From assembly GCF_000499845.2 (NCBI RefSeq), contig NC_023751.2:10145564-10209563 (forward strand): a stretch of 64,000 bases of DNA, in the 5' to 3' direction. Source of the stretch: Phaseolus vulgaris (lineage: Eukaryota > Streptophyta > Magnoliopsida > Fabales > Fabaceae). Of this stretch, positions 35,494 to 47,948 are shown one piece after another (within the stretch, counting starts at the first letter, position 1; every line of letters starts with the position of its first letter). Position numbers and translations under genes: made by a program. The notes beneath the pieces are model-generated. The model did not search any database. It saw only the letters and a list, made by a program, of their open reading frames with translations, and was not told the DNA's origin.

Positions 35494-36108
35494 TAAGATA
35501 TAACTTCACAAGTCATTTACTTTTTATTAATAAATTTAGAATATAATCTTTCAAATATTTTCCTTATCTTAAATTTTTTATTTTTTTAAGAAATTTTTAT
35601 GTAAAGACTTACAAATGTTAGAGAAATTTTAGTTTAAACTCCATATGATTATAAAAATATTCAAAGTTCTTAGGCAAGACTAACATTTAAATATTTTAAC
35701 TCATCATGAAATTTTTCAATTTAATCAAATTTCATCTCCATAAGATATAACTTCACAAGTCATTTACTTTTTATTAATAAATTTCAAATATAATATTTCA
35801 AATATTTTCCTTATCTTAAATTTTTTATTTTTCAAGAAATTTCTATGTAAAGACTTACAAATGTTAGAGAAATCTTAGTTTAAACTCCATATGATTATAA
35901 AAATATTCACAATTCTTGTGCAAGACTAACATTTAAATATTTTAACTCATGATGAATTGTTCAATTTAATCACATCTCATATCCATAAGATATAATTTCA
36001 CAAGTCATTTACTTTTTATTAATGAATTTAAAATATTTTCCTTATCTTAGATTTTTTGTTTTTTAAGAAATTTCTATGTAAAGACTTACAAATGTTAGAG
36101 AAATCTTA
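35494..36108 (+). repeat. Tandem repeat, about 246-bp unit, 2.5 copies
   Basis: Units starting TAAGATATAACTTCACAAG at 35494, 35741 and 35986. Each continues with CATTTACTTTTTATTAAT..., a TCCTTATCTTA block, TATGTAAAGACTTACAAATG and CAAGACTAACATTTAAATATT. The third copy stops at about 36108 after TGTTAGAGAAATCTTA. Non-coding. Confidence 0.85.
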
Positions 36109-38937
36109 ACTTTCTCCAAAACTTTCTAATTCATAAACAAAATATTATTATAAATCTACTCCAATAAATATTCCTCTCGGCTCTTATATTGCATGTGATA
36201 ACATAAATATCACACATACAACCAATTTAAGAAAAAAAAATTGAATTTTTTTTACTCCAATTAAAATTCTAATTAGTTAAAATTAATCCTCATTTTACCA
36301 TCATTTCAATAACAATCTCTAATCAATAAAAAAGAAAACCAGTACACACCAAAATTTGGAAAAAATTAAAAAATAATTTAAAGAAAAATAACTTATAAGA
36401 TTACGAGATTTAAAAATAAATAATTATATACTCAATATAAAATAAAATTAAATAAAACTTTTTAAAAGCATTTATGCTAAATTAAAATCTGGAAGTGTGC
36501 CCTTCTAACTTTTACCTTTATAAATATCAGTAGGGAAAAAAAATATAATTAAAATTTATAACAAACTTTGAAGATTATTTGGTGTAATTGAACATTGAAG
36601 TGTTTGATGACATTGGATATCGAAAGTTTTTATAACCTATCACTTTCTAAAAGTATCAGAAAGAACTGAGAACTTCTATTTTTAATTTCAAATTCATTAC
36701 AAATAAAAATTATTATAAAAGCATTTGTTTAATTTACTAACTTCATTTATTAAGCACACTTCAAAAACAATAAAGGAATTTCAAAGGTTAATTTGTACAT
36801 TGAGATATGTAATTTACAAATTTGAATTACATATAAAACATAATTTTAATTTGAAGTAGTAAACTGATGTTAATTTGCTAAATTTATTTTACCAGAAACA
36901 GCATAAATGATTTTATTATAAAAATATGTATTTGGACACAAGTCTATTCTATTTCTAAACCTAAAAATTAGATCAAACAATTTAATAATTACAAAACTTA
37001 CTATTTGAAACTTTTATGGCACGTGAAACAAAAGAGAGAAAGTCATATTTTAGCAAAAGTATAATATTTTTTAACGAAAAGTAAATTAATTTTTTTTTAT
37101 AAACCTTACTCTAGATCCTTCTACTGCGTAAGTTATGAACGCATTAAACAGTTATTTTCCTAAAATTACCACATTAACCCCGTCAGGTTGAATGATAATG
37201 ACAACACGTGTCACTACTGTAGAGATATGTAAGAATATTACATAAACACATAAATAATTATTAATATTAATTTATAATATATTTTACTTATTTTTAATCA
37301 TTTTATATATATTTATTAGGATATAAAAACGAAAATAATAAAAGAGAAAACTTGTATAAAGAATATTAAAATAAAAGGAAAAATATTATATTTATTGATT
37401 TTTCTAAAAGAATTTGTTAAAGACACTTCAGAAAAGAAGTATACACAAAGAAGTAATAATTATTATAGAAATAAATACTATACTGATTTGAACATGCAAT
37501 TAATTATTTATTCTACAACTAATTGATATTCTATCCAATTTATCGAAATTTTTAATTAATTTTCAACTATTTTTTTATCTCTTTATTACTTATTAATATT
37601 ATTTTTTAAAATATTAATTACTAGAAAGGGAATTGTTTTTAATTATTTATTTTTATAAATCATTTATTGTTCATCGATATACAATACTGATCAAATAGAA
37701 TAGAATCTGATATTACTTATGCAATACCATTATTATGATAATTAAAATGAGAAAAAAAGTTATTTAAACATCAAAATAAAATATTTTTATCTGTTATGGT
37801 ATCAAACTATAAACTCTATAACCTTATAAATTTTATTCTTATCACAACTTTATTTATATTTTTTCCCTGAAGGTTAATTCAATTAAATGTTGTCAAGTAA
37901 ATAGTTTCTTATGAAATTAATAGAAGTGTGTTTTTTTATTATGAAATTAATGTCAGATTAATTAAAGACTGAAGCTCTCTGAAAAAAAGTTGAAACTCTC
38001 CTAATTTAGCAAATTTCTTATAAAATTTTATCTAATAATATAAGATGTTAAAGGTAAAATTTCTATTACCCAATAACATTAATACTATAGTTCCATTATT
38101 CAGTGTTTTACTTTTATTATAATCGCTATTATTTCTGATTGAAATGAGTCACATCAAAGTAAGTTTAATTTTAAAAAAATGTTTAATTTTTTTTATAAAA
38201 TATTTATAATATTATTAAAAAAATTATTTTATTTTAAATGTTTATAAAAAATTAAAATATATTTATTTCATTGTAAATAGTTTGAAATAAAAATACGATA
38301 AAAAAAATTATAATTAAATTTTCAAAAACAATTCTCTCGCCTTTACGTCTTGCTTTTGATAGTTGCAATTTGCAAGTTAGTAAAATCTACATATGCAGTT
38401 TACAAAAATAAATGTTAAGACTATTAATATATATTTTAATTAAATTATTATTGGTTCACAAAATGTATACATCAAAATCAAAATGTTAGTGTAAGATATA
38501 TTTAATGTCTTGCAAAAAGTAGTAAGATATATTATGTTATTTAACACTCAACATTATTTAAACAAAAGAAATATTCAAATGTATGGGAAAGAATTTAATC
38601 CCAATTAACATAATTTTAATATATAATTAATTTTTAATTAAAATTCTGTCAATATAATACATACTATTTACTATTTTAATAATTTTAAAAGTTTTATTAT
38701 AGTAATTATAAAATAAAATTGACCAATATTAATAAAAATATCCTTAGCAAGATTATTCTAGAAATTTCTTTACTTGTATTTCAAATTATTTATTCTTTTT
38801 ATGCTAAAATTATTCAAAATCCTGCACTAATACATTACGTGGGGACAAGGCTAATCTCTTTAACTAATAACAATAAATAAATTTAATAAATTTGCAACGT
38901 GTTTTAAACTTCGGTCACAAGTCATGGAGTCTACTGC
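36109..38937. other. AT-rich intergenic DNA upstream of the PI4K gene
   Basis: Nothing coding or repetitive was recognised over 2.8 kb. The last few hundred bases presumably hold the PI4K promoter. Confidence 0.4.
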
Positions 38938-38945
38938 TATAAATA
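38938..38945 (+). promoter_or_regulatory. TATA box of the PI4K gamma gene
   Basis: TATAAATA, with a likely start about 30 bp on. The first leader exon would run to CATTCTCT/GTAAGT (ends 39155). A leader intron then extends to an acceptor upstream of the coding exon, candidates being TTTCAG ending at 40003 and TTTTGTAG ending near 39764. Confidence 0.6.
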
Positions 38946-39087
38946 GCACTCACTCCCGTTTCGAATTCCCAATTCTGACACTCTGTCTCAATTTTCTGTA
39001 TTCCGCGACACTGACTCAGTGAGTTGCGTTCTTCCTGGAAAATTGGGAACCTCAGTAAATTGTCGATTCTCTGAAAAAGTTAGCACA

Positions 39088-39126
39088 ATGGCTTTTAATT
39101 TCTCCTATCACAGTCATCACACATGA
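39088..39126 (+). promoter_or_regulatory. Short upstream ORF in PI4K leader exon
   Basis: ATG followed by 11 codons and a TGA (MAFNFSYHSHHT) inside the predicted first leader exon. A second ATG follows at 39139. Either could reduce initiation at the main ATG at 40163; no conservation data are available here. Confidence 0.45.
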
Positions 39127-39372
39127 GTCTCCTCTCCCATGTCGCTTCATTCTCTGTAAGTTTTTTCTTCATTATTTCTTATTTTCTTTAATTGCAGATA
39201 TTTCATTTTCTTCTTTTTCTTTTCTTCTAAGATTCGTCTCCTGTATTGTGTCTATCATCATATGTAGCTTGTTTTCATAGGAAGCAAATTTCAAATTTAT
39301 GGAAAATGTCTCGTTTCGTTGCCATGTCATTACAAATTGTTTTGTCTTTCTGTGCATTTTGCTTTTTTTTCC

Positions 39373-39548
39373 GAGTTTCGGCTTTTATGTATGATTTTAC
39401 GAATATTGGAACTTGAGAGTTATGTTTTGTCTTTAGCTCGTCCAGTTTGATTTGTTTGTTGAGTTTCGGCTTTTATGTATGATTTTACGGATATTGGAAC
39501 TTGAGAGTTATGTTTTGTCTTTAGCTTGTCCAGTTTTATTTGTTTGTT
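39373..39548 (+). repeat. 88-bp tandem duplication in leader intron
   Basis: Two adjacent 88-bp copies (GAGTTTCGGCTTTTATGTAT...) starting at 39373 and 39461, differing at only three positions, so the duplication is recent. It lies in the predicted leader intron of the PI4K gene. Confidence 0.9.
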
Positions 39549-40162
39549 GAGGTTTGTTGAGATAATCCGAAAGAAGAAAATTACTCAAGGGAGGCACAGT
39601 CCTTTACTTGATTTTTATCCCATTGAATGCTTCTTCTTTGTGGGGAAATTAAACGGGATGTTCTCCATTTTACTGATTGCTAAGTTTATAAGTGGGTTAA
39701 GAGGTTTTTTTCCCTTTTCTTGACTTTCTATTTCTCCTACTGGAGTTTTTCTTTCCTTTTGTAGGGAAATTGGAGTCCAATTTGCAGGGAATCCCTTCTT
39801 CCTTTTGTCAGCATCAACGAATTTTAAGCATAGAAGAAAAGATGACAGATATGAAAAAAATCATGTAATCAATTCAAGGAGATATGTGATCATCTGTTAT
39901 TCATTTATCTAAATTTGTGTTTTCTGAAAGTCTTGGTTTCTGGAAAGAAAGTTAGGATATAGATATATTAGGTATGTAGTTCTTGTTTACTGCCTAGTTT
40001 CAGGCATGAGGGACCAGGAAGAAAAAAATAAGCAGTTGAGGCTATCCTTTTTGTGTTTTCCTATTGAATGTCGGATGGGAAACGGTTGAATTTAATATTG
40101 GTTTTGAGGTTCATAGCTTGTTTATTTTTGAGCCAGCAAGATTTTGAACCTGTAAATTGATA

Positions 40163-42819
40163 ATGGCTTGTGTGGCACTTCGTCCTCTGCCTGAAGAATC
40201 TTTCAACACCGGTAGTGAATTCACCGGCTGCTTCAATTCTCTTTTGAGGGACTCAATTTTGATTTACCTAACTGTTGGTGGATCTGTGATTCCTATGCGT
40301 ATTATGGAGACAGATTCAATTGCTTCAGTGAAGCTGAGAATTCAAACCTTTAAAGGATTTTTTGTAAAAAAACAGAAACTGGTTTTTGAAGGGAAGGAGT
40401 TGGCTCGTAACAGATCTTGTATCCGTGATTATGGGGTTGGTGATGGGAATGTTCTGCACCTGGTGCTGAGGCTTTCTGATCTCAAAGCTATTACGGTTAA
40501 GACTGTGTGTGGAAAGGAGTTTGGGCTTTATGTTGAGAAGAGTAGGAGTGTCGGTTATGTGAAGCAGCAGATTGCAAAAAAAGGGCAAGGGTTAGTAGAT
40601 CTTAAGGATCAAGAACTGACATGTGAAGGTGAGGCACTTGAAGACCAGAGACTTATTGAGGATATCTGTAAGGACAATGATGCTGTAATTCATTTTTTGG
40701 TCAGAATATCAGATGCCAAGGTAAGGACTAAACCAGTCGAGAAGGATTTTGAATTGTCCATTGAGGCATCATATTCACACAATCTGGTGTCAAATTTACA
40801 TGCAGACCAGTTAGCGTCAGTTTCTGTAACAAATGAGATCCGGGAGAAGAATCGATTATCAAGGAATTCTCTTGTGGAACCAATTATTATGAGTTCCAAC
40901 AACAAAATTTCACCAGTGATTCACAATATAATTAAGATCACTTCAGAGGGGTTAGAAAATGGCTGTAAACCAATTCAATCTCCAGAGGGATCAGGAGGAG
41001 CTTATCTAATGCAAGATTCATCTGGCTTGAAGTATATTTCTGTTTTCAAACCCATTGATGAAGAGCCAATGGCAATTAATAACCCTCGAGGCCTACCTAT
41101 TTCCCAGGACGGTGAAGGGCTAAAGAAAGGTACACGGGTAGGGCAAGGTGCGTTGAGAGAAGTTGCAGCTTACATTTTGGATCATCCTAGGAAAGGACCA
41201 CGCTCATATCATAGCAATGAGGAACCAGGATTTGCTGGAGTTCCACCTACAGTCATGGTCAAATGCCTGCATAAAGGATTTCATAATGTTGAAGGTTATC
41301 AAAATCTTTCTAAAGTAGGATCGCTTCAGATGTTTATGAGGAATATTGGAAGTTGTGAAGACGTGGGCCCTAGTGCTTTTCCGGTGGAAGAGGTACACAA
41401 GATCACTGTGCTGGATATCAGATTGGTAAATGCAGATAGGCATGCAGGCAACATTTTGATTGCTAAGGATGGTGAAGACGGTGCTACAATCCTCATTCCA
41501 ATTGATCATGGCTATTGCTTGCCTGAGAGCGTAAGTATTCGAACAATATAAATGCACCGGCACTATTTTCCAATTGTAAGGATATTTTCAGCTGGTGGTG
41601 TTATCGGCAGCTATGTCATGTCTTTCTTAATTCTACTTCTTATGCATGTCAAATTCAGAATTAGTGCTAAGATGCTGTAATATTCTGAGTCCAACTCTTG
41701 CATTATATTTGTCACTGATCTTAATGTTATTTGCTTAACAGATTACTGTTACAACTATGTGTGATTTTTTTTTTTGAGATTGTCATAGGCATTATATTGC
41801 ATGAGAAGTAGAGTGTTGGCTCTTTTTTAAATTCACTACACTTATGAACATCTTCTGATATTTTTTTGGTTGCTTCTACTCATATTTTGGTTTCTTGTTA
41901 TCGCTCACTCAGCCCCTGTTGAAATTCTCCGAATACTTTTTATAGCAAAAAAATTACAATCATTTTCAGCAATGCCTATCATTCAGACTTTAAATTCTTT
42001 TTAAATAATCTCAGATTAGTTGATTCCTATCTCTTTTGCATGGTCTCTATTCCCTTGGTTGATTTTTTGCATCCTTGCTGATAATGTATGAATATCTATC
42101 ATATGTTGTCCTGTCTTACTTAGTGTACATCTGGTATAGCTTTTTTAGGAAAATAATCTTTTTTCTAAAAAATCTCTCTCAGAAGTTACAAAACGAAAAA
42201 TTCATCAAAATATGTTGATCCACAATCTGCATTGTTAATGGTTTTCTGATGATCTCTAAATCAGAATGTGATTATTCTCATGGCAAAGGCCTTGACAGCG
42301 AACTGTAGTTGTTATCAATTCCACTTTCTTTGTTGTTATTCTTTCTTAAAAGTAGTTAAACTTTTTAGCATTATTTAAAAAACCCTCTTCTGTTTCTTCT
42401 ACTTATTCAGTTGTTCTAATTATCCCCTTTTGCAGTTTGAAGACTGCACTTTTGACTGGTTATACTGGCCACAAGCTAAGGAACCCTACTCTGCAGACAC
42501 CATTGATTACATAAAATCTCTGGATGCTGAAGAAGACATAAAGCTTTTGAAGTTTCATGGATGGGATCTTCCTCCTAAGTGTGCCCTGATCCTTCGTATA
42601 TCAACCATGCTTCTTCAGAAAGGGGCAGAGAGAGGACTCACTCCGTTTGCCATAGGAAGCATCATGTGTAGAGAAACACTGAAGAAAAAATCTGTGATTG
42701 AACAAATTGTGCAGGAGGCTGAAGAAGCTGCTTTTCCTGGAGCAAGTGAAGCTGCATTTCTTGATCTCGTTTCAGTGATCATGGATAGTCATTTGAATGA
42801 GCTATTCCCATTTGACTGA
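40163..42819 (+). CDS. PI4KG4: Phosphatidylinositol 4-kinase gamma with two ubiquitin-like domains
   Basis: Two coding exons, 40163-41530 and 42436-42819, joined by a GT-AG intron between codons (583 aa, typical for this family). Two ubiquitin-like domains lie at about residues 32-103 and 108-185. A variable linker leads to the PI3/4-kinase-type catalytic domain. It begins with a GSGGAY loop (276-281) and Lys296 in VFKPIDEEP; the catalytic loop is NADRHAGN (Asp425) and the metal-binding DHG is Asp448. It ends HLNELFPFD. Arabidopsis relatives (PI4Kgamma4/UbDKgamma4, gamma7) are known to act more as protein kinases than lipid kinases, and UbDKgamma4 interacts with proteasome-related proteins. 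The gamma4 assignment is by overall resemblance; another gamma member is possible. The ATG at 40163 is the first in frame. Confidence 0.92.
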
Positions 42820-45800
42820 ATATACATAATTCCTATACTTATTACTACTATCTTCATAATATAGTGACAAAGTGATCTTGCTTCTTCGTCATCCAAGACT
42901 GTGGTTCAAACTTGCTTGATGACGGTGGTATTTGCAATATCGACTTCAATATATATATATCAACATAGCAAATATTTGAACGTTCACCAGGAATGTTTAT
43001 GAAGGTCCTGTGCAATATTATCCCTTTATATTTATGAATATAAATTTGTTTAAATAAATTTGTACTTAGTAAAAAATTCTTCCATGTTTTTTTTCTTTTA
43101 AAATTTGAAAGGCCTAAACCCCAAAATCTGAAAAAGAAAAAATCCAACCAAATGATAGAGATCAAGATATACAAGTTTTAATTGAATTAAAGTCTGTCTT
43201 TTATTTAAAAAATAAAAAGTGAAGTTGTATTTCAATATGATTTCTTTAAAAGTCTTATTTTAGGCCACAATTGGTTAATTTTAGTAATTTATTTAAAATA
43301 CATCTATTATCTTTCTCTCTATACTTAATAATGAACAAAAATAGAAAATAAAATATTTTGTGTGCATTAAAAATTTACTATCTTAAGTGTCATGGTGATT
43401 AGTATAGTTTATTGAATAAATGATCAACAAAGTAATTAAGAAGAAAATGTCTAAGGTGTCTGTAATTTGGAAATATTTTTTTTAGAAACTATGATAAAAA
43501 AAATAGTTTATTTTATCTTTCAAATGACATACTTATTAACATATAACAAAATTTTAACTAAAGAATCATAGTTCAAATGATATTTAGCTTGCTCCCGTGA
43601 AAAAAGTTTTATTCACACTACAGTTTAGCTTATCATTTATTTGAAAGTTATAGATATGGTGTAACAGCAACTTTTGTTTTGGAACATATATTTTCATTTT
43701 CTGATTTATTGAACCAAAATAATTACGTTATTTTGGAGGAGTGTTATGTTTTTTTTTTTCCTGATACAGATAAATATTACGCAAATAACTTATACATGCA
43801 CGTTGGTGTTCTTATAATTCAAGAAGTTGTGATTTCCAAACATTTTTTCAACTATCGCTATTTCTACAACGGTAATGATATAACTAAAGGAAATACTCTC
43901 TTTTTTTAAATTGTAAAGTTCTGAAATTTTTTATTTTTATTTAACTATAATTTTCAAGATAAAATTAATTTTTTTTTGTCAATTATATTTTTTACGTTTT
44001 ATCTAATATTTTTTAACGACACTGAAATTGAAACTGAGGAAGCAATAAATTGAACAGTGAATTTCGTGAACAGTTTTTCATCAAATAGGGACAGAATATT
44101 CATTTGCGTTGTCAAGTTGAAGTTAGTGAACATGGTAATCAGTGTGAATATAATTTGCAATAATGATTACTCATTATGTAGAACGTGGAAAAAACAAGTA
44201 TTTTTCTTATACTTTTATCATAGCTACGAGTATTTATGTTCTTAATTACATTAAAACTAATTTTATTTAACGTTGATTTGGTGTACTAAATACGATGAAA
44301 ACATTTTATTTCAATCAATTTCATTTTGATTAATTCTTTATACTACGAAAACATCATTTTAATTAATAAACATTGATGTTATTAGATTGAAACTTGCTAG
44401 TATAAGTGATCTTAATCAAAATACGAGGTTGCATGTCCCACTTAAACATAAAGTCGTAATTAAAATATTAATTTATCTAAGAAAGGTAAATGAAGTAGAA
44501 GGGATGTTTTGCCTCTGATTATATATACAAAGAAAAGTTCATGCATTTGTATACTTTTATTTTATACTATGATTGAGTACGTGCATTTGTAATGTGGTTG
44601 ATTAACTTAAGAAACAAATAGTTGATATTATTTTGATTCGTAAAAGTGAATTTCAAGAAATAGTTAGTATGAAGATGAAGATGAACATAAAAATAGAGAT
44701 AGAGGGAACAATGGAATCCATTACAAATCGAGAATGGAGCCCTTGTGTTGTGAGAAACTGCATATCTTATCTAATGCCCTTTGATTTGATTTATGACTTC
44801 CCATGCATTATGCATTCTTCTACGAACTTTCTACGCAATTGCACAAATAAGACAATGTAGACTTTCAACACTAAACAATCAAATCACAAAAGTTAAATTT
44901 ATTTTTTGTTTCCCATCTGTCATCCAACCTAGATAGCTTGTGTTCTGAAAAAACTTTAAATATATCATTGTCTTAAAAGAGAGTATTCAATTTCATATTT
45001 TTGAAATGTTCCTAATGAATTTTGAGAAATAAGTCACTACTTTTAGAGTATAATCTTCAAGTTAGATTTATGAGAGTCAATTGTTGTTTAAAATATAGGA
45101 CATTGTTTGGTCATTATATTGGAGGTTTTTCACATCTCATAATTTTGTTTCTTTTTTAATATTAGACCGTATAGTATACTAATAGGTTGTCTTATAGTAT
45201 AATAGCTTCTTTAGATCATCTTGATTCTTAATTAGTTACACTTTATTAGTTTTTTTTTTCATTTTGTGACACTTCTATTTTTCTACCTATGAATACTATA
45301 ATATACATACAACTAAATATTTACATATTCAAATTTTATTCATGTAATATTTTCAAATATATTTCTCTTATTAAGAATTTTTAATAATTACATGATTTAA
45401 AATAATTATCCAAATAACATAAATTCATCCATTAGTACAAGGTGAAATTTATCACATGCAAAATCATTTGTTGTCATGTAAATACAAATCATCACAAATA
45501 AAGAAAACAAAACACAATACAAACAATATGGTAAGCTAGTTATTTTTAAAATTTCTAATATAAATTTAAACTTTAGATAATAATTATAAATTCATCAATT
45601 CTAATAAAATTTTCACACAACAATCAAGTGTCTACCATATTTCAACATTCACATTGTTCATGTCAAACTTCTAGTGACCCATATACTTAAAGACTTCGAA
45701 TATACTTCCAGTAGACTCAAACATTAACTTAGACTCAAAAGATTTTCACTTGCCATATTATCTTATTGTGAGTCCACACAACTATGCGCATAAATAATCT

Positions 45801-46599
45801 GAATATCATATCATTTAGTATGATAAAATTAATTTATATGACTTGAAAGACTAGATTATATTTTAAACTGCATGCAAAGTCGGTTGGTTTACGTCCGATT
45901 ATTATCGATTTAAGGATGATCTATATGTTAGGCATGATGTCTTAATGAATAAATAATAAAACATTCCACTTAAATCAGACTTGTTTTTACACCTAATATG
46001 TCGATAAACATGGAGAAACGAGGGGTGAAGTTTAGTTATAAGGTTTCGACTTGATTTTCGGTTCAAAAGGGTTAGGTAAACAATTTCTCTCAAAATTTGT
46101 ATTAGTTTCAAGGATCTTAGAATGTTTATTAGTTTCAAAAATCTTCAAAAAGTTAAAAGATATTTCACGTGCATTAATGATTATTTCTAAAATATAGACC
46201 AAGACAAAATTTAAGAATGAATAAAGAATGAATGAGAGTTAAAACTTGAGTTCTTTTTAGGTGATTGAATAATAAGTAAAATAGAAGAATTCAAGAAATT
46301 AAGGAAAACTTTTATTGGTCTGGGATTATAACTTGATTAGATCTCTGGTCAGAAGAAATATTTATGAGAAACTTAAAATTTAATTAAGTTTAATATTTTT
46401 ATTATTATTTTTTAAGAAACCTACGGTGTAGCTCCCGGTTATTTGAAAGACATGTTTATTGCGCTTGAAAGAAATAGAATCCGAGGAACATGACTTATGA
46501 ACTGCTTCTTCCTACACCTCCATAAGTTGTTGTGTCATTTTCATAATTTTTTGTATTTAAAAAATGTCCTTCTGTAAACAAAAAGTTAAAGTGTAGTTT
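42820..46599. other. PI4K 3' flank and AT-rich intergenic DNA
   Basis: Probable 3' UTR to about 43050, then 3.5 kb of AT-rich DNA with only short chance frames (43679-43909, 44633-44860 and similar) that show no family resemblance. No repeat partner was noticed. Confidence 0.4.
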
Positions 46600-47010
46600 A
46601 TATTTCAGATTATGTAATCCAAAAGTTTTTTTCCTGATTCGTGGAATATGTAATTTGGAATCTTCTTTCTAGATTTGTGATTAGCTTCCGAATTAAATAT
46701 AAGATTAGCTTCCGGATTATATAATCTAGGAGTCTTGAGATTAGCTTCTCTATTATGTAATCCGAAATATCTCGATTACATAGTCCATAACATATTCTCG
46801 GTTAAGATTTTTTTTTCTGATTATATAATCCAAAATACCAATTTTTTTAAAATATATTTCAAATCACATAGTCCAAAAACTATTTTCGAATCGAGATTAA
46901 TTTTTAAATTATATAATTTAAAATATATATTTTTTAAATTGTTTTTAGATTTTATAAATTAAAAAATACTTTTAGATCTAAAATATCTTTCAAATTATTT
47001 AATCTAAAAT
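46600..47010 (+). repeat. Degenerate ATTATGTAATCC-type repeats
   Basis: About ten loosely spaced copies of an ATTAYRTAATCCRAAA-like word (for example near 46608, 46714, 46754, 46778 and 46820), fading towards AT-rich versions on the right. It looks like the subterminal part of a decayed DNA transposon or an old minisatellite; no ends were found. Confidence 0.45.
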
Positions 47011-47948
47011 ATAAAGAATGTTAGATTTTAAAAGTTAATTTATTTTTTTTAAAGGACAAAATGTATTTTAACATTTAACATGGGATGTTGGAGGGGTAGG
47101 AAGAAGGAGTCTCACTTATGTTGTGCCTAGGTGGTTCTAGCGTGATAAACGTGATGCCCCACCGCCCAAAACAGGATCGAAAGTTCACAAAGGTATTTTG
47201 TTTTCCTCTTTAGATCAAATATTTATTCATAAACTTCTACAGTAGATAAAGAATTATGTCAATAATACAAACAAAAATTATTATTTTTTATTTTCTTTAA
47301 TCTAATTTCAATTTTAACTATTAAATTAAAAAAAATCAAAGATAAATATGAGAGTTGTCCCTGCAATGACTTGATGATTCTTGAAGGTTTTTTTATAGGA
47401 TTAAATACTTTTAATAATGTGTCGTTCACTTTCTAATTTTTTTTTCTCCTTTTCTTTTTGCTAAATCTTTTAGGATGTGATGGATATGTACTGGAAAATC
47501 ATACAACTATTGACACAACATTTTGTTGTGTATGATATTGACGTAAGCTAACAGTAAAAAGTTAAAGTAGATGCTTAATATTATTATTATCTCTATACAA
47601 TAATAGGAAGAACATAAATAAGAAATAACTTAGCATCTTTCTGTTTGTAACGTATGGGTCCTACCTTTATTTTGTGTCGGTGAAATGAAAATGCTGTAGC
47701 AGACTACTGTAGCAACTCTGACCTGGAGCAGGGCGATGAAAAAAACAACCTAATATCACATTAAAGACTGTCTACATTCAACTTATATTCCTTATTATTA
47801 TCATCATTGGGTTAAAAAAAATAAAAAACTATATTGTAGTTTAGTACAGTGACCAATAAAATATCTATAAAATTATATTGGTAAATTGGTTTGGTTTTAA
47901 ACTATGAACCAATAATGGAAGGTGTCTACAGTGCAGTGGAACATTATT
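47011..47948. other. Intergenic DNA and PME 3' flank
   Basis: No gene seen. The right-hand few hundred bases are downstream of the PME stop codon and should include its 3' UTR and polyadenylation region on the minus strand. Confidence 0.4.

Noticed and set aside
43679..44860. Three plus-strand frames of 62-76 codons
   Set aside because: Typical chance frames in AT-rich DNA; no start context, domain or conserved neighbour supports them.
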